Source: Planctomycetota bacterium
GTDB lineage: Bacteria > Planctomycetota > Phycisphaerae > Sedimentisphaerales > Anaerohalosphaeraceae
Direction of reading: 5' to 3'
Length of the DNA: 7,977 nt
NCBI GenBank assembly: GCA_012519365.1
Contig: JAAYQH010000192.1
Span: 1 to 7,977, forward strand
The notes under the pieces were generated by a model. That model saw nothing but the letters and a program-made list of their open reading frames with translations. It was not told where the DNA came from and did not search any database. A program made the translations under genes and the position numbers. Of the stretch, positions 1 through 4,380 are shown piece by piece. Numbering within the stretch: the stretch's first letter is position 1; every line of letters starts with the position of its first letter.

Positions 1-753
1 CAGCAACTCTACCGAGGCAGCCGTCGGCAGAAGCAGCCAGAACAGCCAATCCGCTCGTCCCCCCGTCGATGCCGACCCTCTGTCTTCTGATTTCCGATCT
101 TTTTGATCTGCTTTCTGGCTTCTTCCCGCTGCTTTCTGTCGAAGATGAAGAAAAATCGCCCCCCCGCACAATACAATCAACGCCGTGTATCCGTAAAACC
201 CCCACGACCATACCGCCGCGGTGGCGTTACGGCTCAGCAGTGGCTCAAACACAAACGGAAAACTGCCCAGCGCCAGCAGCGAGCCGATATTGCCCAACGC
301 ATAAAGTCGATAAGGATCGCGCCCCGGCAGGGCCTTTGAAAACCAACTTTGCACCAGCGGACTGGTGGCGGTCAGCACAAAATAGGCCGCCCCCACACAC
401 ACCATGCAAATCCACACAATCTTGAGCACAGGAATCTCATCGGGACGGGGCTTCATCGCCGCATCGGGAACCACCGACAGCGTCGCCGCCGCCAGCAGAA
501 CAAGCGTCATATGAATCGCCGCCTGCCAGCGCAGCGGCAGCCGTGTCAGGGCATGCGCATAGGCATATCCGCCCAGCAGAAACACCTGAAAAAACAGCAT
601 ACACGCCGTCCACACCTCCGGCATCCCCCCGAACCACGGCAACAGATACCGCCCCATCAACGGCTGAACCTGAAACACCAGAAACGCCGAAAGAAAAATG
701 GTCACCGCCAACAGGCCGCCGATGTATCTTGTTTTTGGATAGTGCTGACTCAT
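1..753 (-). CDS. Fused spermidine-synthase-like membrane protein, N-terminal half (partial)
   Basis: I translated the minus strand from ATG at 753; the frame stays open to base 1, giving 251 residues with the C-terminus outside the window. It is strongly hydrophobic, with membrane segments at about residues 12-30, 50-68, 76-92, 112-130, 152-170 and 186-205. Then comes a charged linker (about 207-234) and the start of another hydrophobic segment. The segment F-Q-V-Q-P-L-M-G-R-Y-L-L-P-W-F-G-G (about 27-43) followed by P-E-V-W and G-G-Y-A-Y-A-H matches the N-terminal membrane domain of fused MFS/spermidine synthase proteins. In that family a cytosolic aminopropyltransferase-like Rossmann domain normally follows; it would lie beyond base 1, so catalytic activity cannot be judged. 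The gene runs divergently from everything else. A GGAGGTG at 775-769 lies 15 bases before the ATG, an unusually long spacing. The same frame is open up to a TAA at 888-886, but the extension is basic and not protein-like, so I keep ATG 753. Confidence 0.85.
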   Translation of the reverse strand, partial: MSQHYPKTRYIGGLLAVTIFLSAFLVFQVQPLMGRYLLPWFGGMPEVWTACMLFFQVFLLGGYAYAHALTRLPLRWQAAIHMTLVLLAAATLSVVPDAAMKPRPDEIPVLKIVWICMVCVGAAYFVLTATSPLVQSWFSKALPGRDPYRLYALGNIGSLLALGSFPFVFEPLLSRNATAAVWSWGFYGYTALIVLCGGAIFLHLRQKAAGRSQKADQKDRKSEDRGSASTGGRADWLFWLLLPTAASVELL

Positions 754-1206
754 AAGCGAAAATAGGTTCACCTCCAAAAAGTTGTGATAGACCCAAAACA
801 GATAAAAACACTCGCTTGAACACCGTGAACGTCGCTTTAATGCGGCGTGGCGTCTTGTCGCCTTATGAGGGCCGCGAGAAACCCCTTACTTCGCCCACCT
901 GACCCGAAGGGACTTATCCATATCGCTGCCGTCGATGCCCTATTGACGGTGGCCATCGGATAGTACCGAACCGACGGCCTTCAGGCAAGCCCCATTTTGT
1001 CCTCTTTTGAAAAAGCCGCCCCACCGTTTTTCCCCTCCGCCGTGGGCCTGTCTGGAGAGTATCGGCCCCGAAAATCTGCTTTTTCAGCCCTGATAAAACG
1101 GATTTCCCCTGAAAAAACTCCCTTGCCATCAAATCGCAAGTCCAGTTTTTCAATAGAGTTACAATATCGAGACTCGTTTTTTCTGGAATTTCCCTCACAA
1201 ATAGAC
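754..1206. other. Gene-poor intergenic stretch with structured block
   Basis: No convincing gene lies in these 453 bases. The part nearest the minus-strand gene (about 785-1010) is GC-rich and hairpin-dense. Read on the minus strand it contains GGCC-G-TCGG / CCGA-T-GGCC (arms 978-970 and 958-950), a CCGTC / GACGG hairpin (948-944 and 933-929), and a two-tier stem GCGGC / GCCGC (874-870 and 845-841) enclosing GGCG / CGCC. The part from about 1015 to 1200 is more AT-rich and has an 8-bp inverted repeat, TTTTTCAG at 1080-1087 with CTGAAAAA at 1109-1116. Two overlapping opposite-strand open frames (914-1198 minus, 997-1266 plus) start with GTG and TTG and lack domain-like composition or ribosome sites, so I do not call them. 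I did not recognise a known RNA class or riboswitch. Confidence 0.5.
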
Positions 1207-1212
1207 TATACT
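1207..1212 (+). promoter_or_regulatory. Putative -10 box of the small-ORF unit
   Basis: TATACT matches five of six bases of the sigma-70 -10 consensus. The -35 position holds only a weak match (TGGAAT at 1184-1189 with a 17-base spacer). It precedes the small ORF by about 80 bases and overlaps the palindrome at 1210-1223. A different sigma factor or an activator-dependent promoter is possible. Confidence 0.45.
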
Positions 1213-1223
1213 ACCGGTGTAGT
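1210..1223. promoter_or_regulatory. Palindromic operator, BlaI/MecI-like
   Basis: ACTAC-CGGT-GTAGT is a perfect 5-bp-arm inverted repeat. Compared with the ACTACA-NN-TGTAGT palindrome typical of BlaI/MecI/CopY-family repressors, it differs at one of the twelve defined bases. It overlaps the -10-like TATACT, so binding would block transcription. No BlaI-type gene is visible in the window, so the regulator, if any, is encoded elsewhere. The match is by eye and short palindromes can occur by chance. Confidence 0.45.
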
Positions 1224-1229
1224 CAAGAT

Positions 1230-1245
1230 CATGGCTTCGGTCATG
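1230..1245 (+). other. UUCG-tetraloop hairpin in 5' leader
   Basis: CATGGC-TTCG-GTCATG folds into a six-pair stem (one G-U pair) closed by C-G around a UUCG tetraloop, one of the most stable RNA loops. It lies directly after the operator and about 48 bases before the small ORF, so it would sit at or near the 5' end of that transcript. It could stabilise the RNA or be part of a small RNA. No T-run follows, so it is not a terminator. Confidence 0.5.
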
Positions 1246-1293
1246 GGGGGTTCAAAGCAAGTCTGAAAAGCCTGTTTTTTCGGAGAGATGAAA

Positions 1294-1389
1294 ATGAAGA
1301 CCTATTACTATCGATTTTGGGTGCCGTTTTTTGCGACAAAAAAGAAGATTCTGATTCTCGCCATTGCCAGTTTTATGGCATTGTGCTAA
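1294..1389 (+). CDS. Small hydrophobic peptide, 31 aa, ending in Cys
   Basis: ATG at 1294 is preceded by GGAGAG at 1282-1287 with a six-base gap, a good ribosome site; the in-frame ATG at 1288 is too close to it. The product begins M-K-T-Y-Y-Y-R-F-W, has a basic K-K-K turn at residues 16-18, then a hydrophobic run I-L-I-L-A-I-A-S-F-M-A-L and a final Cys directly before TAA. It therefore resembles a membrane-inserting peptide or a signal sequence that stops at the lipobox cysteine, although Leu at -1 is not canonical. A palindrome-covered promoter lies upstream and a strong terminator downstream, so it has its own transcription unit. I do not recognise a family. It could instead be a leader peptide, a toxin-like peptide, or a chance ORF on a small RNA. 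Confidence 0.45.
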   Translation: MKTYYYRFWVPFFATKKKILILAIASFMALC

Positions 1390-1435
1390 ACACCTCATTT
1401 GAACATAAGACACCGTAAAACGGAGTTTGCATAGG

Positions 1436-1464
1436 ACGCCGGGCCAAAACCCGGCGTTTTTTTT
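1436..1464 (+). terminator. Strong intrinsic terminator
   Basis: An eight-pair stem ACGCCGGG / CCCGGCGT (1436-1443 and 1450-1457) with loop CCAAAA runs directly into eight Ts (1457-1464). It ends the short unit carrying the 31-codon ORF and insulates it from the GTPase promoter only 17 bases downstream. Confidence 0.92.
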
Positions 1465-1480
1465 GTCTCGGGCCCACCTC

Positions 1481-1509
1481 TTGACGAGGGCTTGGTTTTC
1501 GGGTATAAA
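1481..1509 (+). promoter_or_regulatory. Sigma-70-type promoter of the TGS GTPase gene
   Basis: TTGACG (1481-1486), a 17-base spacer, and TATAAA (1504-1509) form a near-consensus promoter. Transcription would begin near 1516, giving a leader of about 50 bases before the GTG start at 1568. Confidence 0.8.
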
Positions 1510-1567
1510 ATTCTCCTCATTTTAAGCGACGGTTTGGATTGGTAACCCTAAGTCAGCGGAAGTCAGA

Positions 1568-2560
1568 GTGCCTGCAAATTTAACACCGGAATACAAGAAA
1601 GCCGAGACGAAGTTTCGCACCGCGGCCACCGACACAGATCGGCTGGCAGCGATGGAGGAGATGCTGCGCACCATTCCCAAGCACAAGGGCACCGAAAGCA
1701 TGCAGGCCGACCTGAAACGCCGCATCAGCAAACTCAAGGAAGACATCCAAAGCAGCGGCAAAAAAGGCGGCACCCGCCACGTGGATGTGTTTCACGTCCC
1801 GCCCAGCGGCGCCGGACAGGTGGTGCTGGTCGGCATGCCCAACGCCGGCAAAAGCGCGATCTTGGCCGCACTTACCAACGCGCCGGTCAATGTCGCCGAC
1901 TATCCGTTCGCCACCGAAAAGCCCGTTCCGGGAATGATGCTGTACGAGGACGTACCGATTCAATTGGTCGATACGCCGCCGATTACCGCCGAGTATGCGG
2001 CACCAGGCTTTGTCAACACCTGTCGCGGGGCGGATCTGCTGGCCATCGTAATCGACCTGGCCGGCGATGTGCTGGAACAGATGGAGGTCTGCACGCGATA
2101 CCTCGACTCACACCGGCTGATTCTGGACCCAACCGCCGATGCCGATGATGCGGCCAATTATCTGGCCCGTCCGTCATTTGTGGTCGCGACCAAGGCCGAT
2201 ATCGCTCCCCCCGGCACGCTGGAGACCCTCAAAGAATTGACAGACCGCCCGTTCGAGTACATCGAGGTGTCCGCCACGACAGGCAAGGGGCTGGATGCCT
2301 TTGCCCGACGGGTCTTCGAGATGCTCGATGTGGTGCGGATTTATGCCAAAAAGCCCGGCCATGAACCGGATATGAAAGAACCGTTTACCCTGCCTCGCGG
2401 CTCAAACGTGCAGGACCTGGCCGCGCTGATTCACCGCCAATTGGCCGAGTCACTCAAAAGCGCCCGCGCTTGGAACGCCCCCGGCATCCACGACGGCCAA
2501 AACGTGCCCCGCGACCACGTCCTGACCGATAAAGAGATAATCGAACTGCATTTTGGATAA
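1568..2560 (+). CDS. OBG/DRG-type GTPase with TGS domain
   Basis: This is a 330-residue TRAFAC-class GTPase. In order: a helical, basic N-terminal region (about 6-66, with the I-P-K-H-K-G-T segment and D-L-K-R-R-I-S-K-L typical of DRG-like proteins); the G domain with G1 G-M-P-N-A-G-K-S (89-96), a switch region Y-P-F-A-T (112-116), G3 D-T-P-P (135-138), G4 T-K-A-D (208-211) and G5 S-A-T-T-G-K-G (235-241); and a C-terminal TGS domain (about 256-328). Such proteins are thought to bind ribosomes or tRNA and act in translation or ribosome assembly in the cytosol; the exact role of this group is unknown. G3 has Pro where D-x-x-G is usual, and G4 begins with Thr rather than Asn. GTG 1568 is preceded by GGAAG at 1559-1563 with good spacing. 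It is transcribed alone from its own promoter. Confidence 0.93.
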   Translation: MPANLTPEYKKAETKFRTAATDTDRLAAMEEMLRTIPKHKGTESMQADLKRRISKLKEDIQSSGKKGGTRHVDVFHVPPSGAGQVVLVGMPNAGKSAILAALTNAPVNVADYPFATEKPVPGMMLYEDVPIQLVDTPPITAEYAAPGFVNTCRGADLLAIVIDLAGDVLEQMEVCTRYLDSHRLILDPTADADDAANYLARPSFVVATKADIAPPGTLETLKELTDRPFEYIEVSATTGKGLDAFARRVFEMLDVVRIYAKKPGHEPDMKEPFTLPRGSNVQDLAALIHRQLAESLKSARAWNAPGIHDGQNVPRDHVLTDKEIIELHFG

Positions 2561-2615
2561 TGTCTTCGCCAATTGATAACTCTCAACAATATGGCAGGGC
2601 AACGAATGCTGAGAA

Positions 2616-2639
2616 TCGCTGTTGCGGCGATGTCAGCGA
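2616..2639. other. Inverted repeat after the GTPase gene
   Basis: TCGCTG (2616-2621) and CAGCGA (2634-2639) form six pairs around a 12-base loop. No T-run follows, so it is at best a weak or factor-assisted terminator, or a leader structure of the next transcript. Confidence 0.25.
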
Positions 2640-2690
2640 AAGATTAAAATCAATAGTAGATCTTAAATTAGAGATATTAAACTTGAGGAA

Positions 2691-2891
2691 ATGACAGTGA
2701 ACTGCAAAAAAGAACGGAATATGAGTTTTTGTAATTGCACGTATGACCCCTGTCCCCGCAAGGGCATCTGCTGCGACTGCCTGCAGTATCACCTCAAGAG
2801 CAAGCAGCTGCCGGCCTGCTGCTTTCCCGAGGCGGTCGAGAAGACCTACGACCGCAGTTTTGCCGCGTTTGCACGGGCGTGGAATCTTTAG
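2691..2891 (+). CDS. Cys-rich DUF6485 family protein
   Basis: This 66-residue protein has nine cysteines (5, 14, 16, 21, 27, 28, 30, 43, 44). The core C-N-C-T-Y-D-P-C-P-R-K-G-I-C-C-D-C, then L-P-A-C-C-F-P and E-K-T-Y-D-R-S, is the pattern I associate with DUF6485, a small family common in anaerobes. The cysteine spacing suggests bound metal (Zn or an Fe-S cluster), but no function is established. GAGG at 2684-2687 is only three bases before ATG 2691 and nine before an in-frame GTG at 2697, so the GTG may be the real start; ATG 2721 is also in frame but would lose Cys5. It lies directly before the TSUP transporter gene, probably in the same transcript. Confidence 0.8.
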   Translation: MTVNCKKERNMSFCNCTYDPCPRKGICCDCLQYHLKSKQLPACCFPEAVEKTYDRSFAAFARAWNL

Positions 2892-2932
2892 CCGACAAAC
2901 GGTTCAAAACCGAACACTTCACACAGGCTCTG

Positions 2933-3682
2933 ATGAACCCGCTTGCGCTGGAACCGCTGCAATGGGCCGCCTTGGCCGGTTGTGCGCTGCTGATTGGATT
3001 GTCCAAGACCGCTTTGCCGGGGGCAGGCATTCTGGCCGTGCCGCTGGCGGCGATGGTGATGCCGGCCCGTGAATCGATCGGCATGGTCCTGCCGATGCTG
3101 ATTTTCGCCGATCTGTTCGCTGTGGCGTGGTATCGCCGCCATGCCCAATGGTCACACCTGCTGCGTCTGCTGCCGTGGACGGTGACGGGTCTGGGCGTCG
3201 GATTCGCCCTGTTGGCGATGTTGGACAATCAGCGATTCGCCCCGGTCATCGGCGGCATTGTCCTGGTGATGATTCTGCTGCGCAGCCGCTTACCAGGAGC
3301 CAAACAAACGGCCGACCCTGTGCCGCATCACCCGGCCTTTGCCCCGTGTATGGGTATCGCCGCGGGGGCGACGACTATGCTGGCCAACGCCGCCGGACCG
3401 GTGATGACGCTGTATCTGCTGGCGATGCAGATGCCCAAACACCAGTTTATCGGCACCAGCGCGTGGTTTTTCTTCGCGGTCAACTGGATCAAGGTGCCCT
3501 TCTATGCCCAGCAGCAGCTCATCACCGCTGCCTCCCTGCAAACCAATCTGCTCCTGCTGCCGGCCGTGGCCGCTGGTGCGGTGCTCGGCATCCTGCTGCT
3601 CAAACGCATCCCCCAAAAACTGTTCAACGCCATCGCCCTGCTCCTGGCCGCCGCCTCAGCCGTCAAACTCCTGTTAGGTTGA
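2933..3682 (+). CDS. TauE/SafE (TSUP) family membrane transporter
   Basis: From ATG 2933 this is a 249-residue integral membrane protein with about eight hydrophobic segments in two related halves, the usual TSUP size and layout. The first half carries G-L-S-K-T-A-L-P-G-A-G (22-32) and A-V-P-L. The second carries A-N-A-A-G-P-V-M-T-L-Y-L-L (151-163), I-G-T-S-A-W-F-F (173-180) and K-V-P-F-Y (187-191). All are hallmarks of TauE/SafE (formerly DUF81). Members export sulfite, sulfoacetate or other small organosulfur anions across the inner membrane; the substrate here is not determinable. An in-frame GTG at 2879 would add 18 polar residues and overlap the preceding gene by 13 bases. I prefer 2933 because the family begins close to the first membrane helix, though neither start has a strong ribosome site. 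Co-transcription with the Cys-rich gene is likely. Confidence 0.9.
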   Translation: MNPLALEPLQWAALAGCALLIGLSKTALPGAGILAVPLAAMVMPARESIGMVLPMLIFADLFAVAWYRRHAQWSHLLRLLPWTVTGLGVGFALLAMLDNQRFAPVIGGIVLVMILLRSRLPGAKQTADPVPHHPAFAPCMGIAAGATTMLANAAGPVMTLYLLAMQMPKHQFIGTSAWFFFAVNWIKVPFYAQQQLITAASLQTNLLLLPAVAAGAVLGILLLKRIPQKLFNAIALLLAAASAVKLLLG

Positions 3683-3691
3683 AATAACGGT
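3682..3691 (+). repeat. 10-mer repeat after TSUP stop, copy A
   Basis: AAATAACGGT begins on the last base of the TSUP stop codon and is followed 11 bases later by T8 (3703-3710). The same 10-mer recurs at 4239-4248 in the same position relative to the marR stop codon. Confidence 0.5.
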
Positions 3692-3711
3692 CACGAAAAT
3701 TCTTTTTTTTC

Positions 3712-3740
3712 TTGACACAGATAGATCAATGGTATATAGT
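3712..3740 (+). promoter_or_regulatory. Near-consensus promoter of marR gene
   Basis: TTGACA (3712-3717), a 17-base spacer, and TATAGT (3735-3740) match the sigma-70 consensus at 11 of 12 positions. The promoter sits directly downstream of the T8 tract and overlaps a palindrome, fitting a strong promoter that is repressed. Confidence 0.9.
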
Positions 3741-3757
3741 TTACATATAAACAAACT
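3738..3757. promoter_or_regulatory. Palindromic operator, probable MarR autoregulation site
   Basis: GTTTA-CATA-TAAAC (3739-3752) is a perfect 5-bp-arm inverted repeat. A wider AGTTT / AAACT pair (3738-3742 and 3753-3757) is nested around it. It overlaps the end of the -10 box and the expected start site. MarR-family regulators commonly bind such AT-rich palindromes in their own promoters, so autorepression is the natural reading. Confidence 0.6.
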
Positions 3758-3777
3758 TTTCAAACTGAGACGCTCTT

Positions 3778-4239
3778 ATGAGTTTACAAGAGGAGTTACA
3801 TCTGGATAAGCCGTTGGCCTCTGTTGAGCACGAGGCGTTGCTGAACCTGTATTATACCGCCGCAAAGCTCAAGAAACGGGCAAGCGAATTTTTTGGGCCG
3901 TATGGCCTGACAGATGTCCAGTTTCAGATGATCATGCTCCTGCATCATCAGGGAGGAGCAAAGGGGCTAAGCCAGGCTCGACTCAGCGAATTGATGCAGG
4001 TTAATCGGGCCAACGTTACCGGTCTGGTGGATCGGCTGGAGCGTGATGGGCTGGTACGTCGCACCGCCGCTGAGGATCGACGCTACAATATCATCCAGTT
4101 GACCGACAAGGCCCATCGCCTGCTGGACAAAATCGAAGCCGACTACGGCCGCGAAGTCAAAAAAGTCATGGGTGTCCTGGCCAAAAGTGAATTAGCCGCT
4201 CTGATTCGAGCCTGCGGAAAGCTTCGGGAACAACTGTAA
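3778..4239 (+). CDS. MarR-family transcriptional regulator
   Basis: This 153-residue protein has the usual MarR length and fold order: N-terminal dimerisation helices (about 17-45), a winged helix-turn-helix (about 60-115) with L-S-Q-A-R-L-S-E-L-M and recognition helix N-R-A-N-V-T-G-L-V-D-R-L-E, the wing signature E-D-R-R-Y-N-I-I-Q-L-T, and C-terminal dimerisation helices (about 120-150). Members are usually dimeric repressors released by small ligands or oxidation. No Cys lies near the DNA-binding region (the only Cys is close to the C-terminus), which argues against simple OhrR-type thiol sensing. The ribosome site is weak (GAG nine bases before ATG 3778). It lies between the TSUP gene and the SGNH-Lnt-like pair in the same orientation, so either neighbour may be a target; the ligand is unknown. 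Confidence 0.95.
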   Translation: MSLQEELHLDKPLASVEHEALLNLYYTAAKLKKRASEFFGPYGLTDVQFQMIMLLHHQGGAKGLSQARLSELMQVNRANVTGLVDRLERDGLVRRTAAEDRRYNIIQLTDKAHRLLDKIEADYGREVKKVMGVLAKSELAALIRACGKLREQL

Positions 4240-4248
4240 AATAACGGT
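4239..4248 (+). repeat. 10-mer repeat after marR stop, copy B
   Basis: AAATAACGGT begins on the last base of the marR stop codon, exactly as at 3682-3691, and is followed 14 bases later by T7 (4263-4269) and an AT-rich tract. Confidence 0.5.
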
Positions 4249-4267
4249 TAAAAATGAAATACTTTTT

Positions 4268-4295
4268 TTGAATAAATAATTTATATATATACATT
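4268..4295 (+). promoter_or_regulatory. Possible promoter of the SGNH/Lnt-like operon
   Basis: TTGAAT (4268-4273), a 16-base spacer and TACATT (4290-4295) make a moderate match in a very AT-rich tract (TTTATATATATACATTACAT, 4280-4299). It lies downstream of the T7 run, in the same relative place as the marR promoter. Other registers in the TA-rich run are possible. The leader would be about 75-80 bases. Confidence 0.4.
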
Positions 4296-4380
4296 ACATA
4301 AGTGAACAAGTGGTAGTCGATGGCATCCGATAAATGGGTTTTACAGGTTGATTGACGCAAATGCCGGAAAGGAGACGACG

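Noticed and set aside
349..765. 138-residue plus-strand open frame rich in Arg, His and Gln
   Set aside because: Antisense shadow of the minus-strand membrane gene; composition is typical of reverse-frame GC-rich coding DNA.
437..823. 128-residue minus-strand open frame overlapping the spermidine-synthase-like gene
   Set aside because: It is a different frame from the conserved membrane protein; Gly/Ala/Cys-rich shadow with no recognisable motif.
785..1010. RNase P RNA, SRP RNA, tmRNA or 6S RNA
   Set aside because: A short GGATAAGTCC on the minus strand faintly recalls the RNase P GAGGAAAGTCC core, and GGGTCAGGTGGG recalls the SRP core. The remaining conserved elements are missing, and no tmRNA tag or TTCGA arm is present.
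914..1198. 94-residue minus-strand open frame in the gene-poor stretch
   Set aside because: GTG start without a ribosome site, Arg-rich tail running through the hairpin block, no domain recognised. Kept only as a remark under the structured block.
997..1266. 89-residue plus-strand open frame
   Set aside because: TTG start without a ribosome site, runs through the probable promoter/operator and UUCG hairpin, and overlaps the opposing frame.
1224..1293. Riboswitch (c-di-GMP, fluoride, TPP or similar) before the small ORF
   Set aside because: The UUCG hairpin and G-run are suggestive, but none of the conserved cores of these classes can be found.
3127..3687. 186-residue open frame inside the TSUP transporter
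   Set aside because: Out-of-frame shadow of a clearly conserved transporter; no hydrophobic pattern or motif.
4348..4380. TTG start 11 codons upstream for the SGNH gene
   Set aside because: The ATG at 4381 has a strong, well-spaced AAAGGAG and gives a proper signal n-region; the TTG has no ribosome site.
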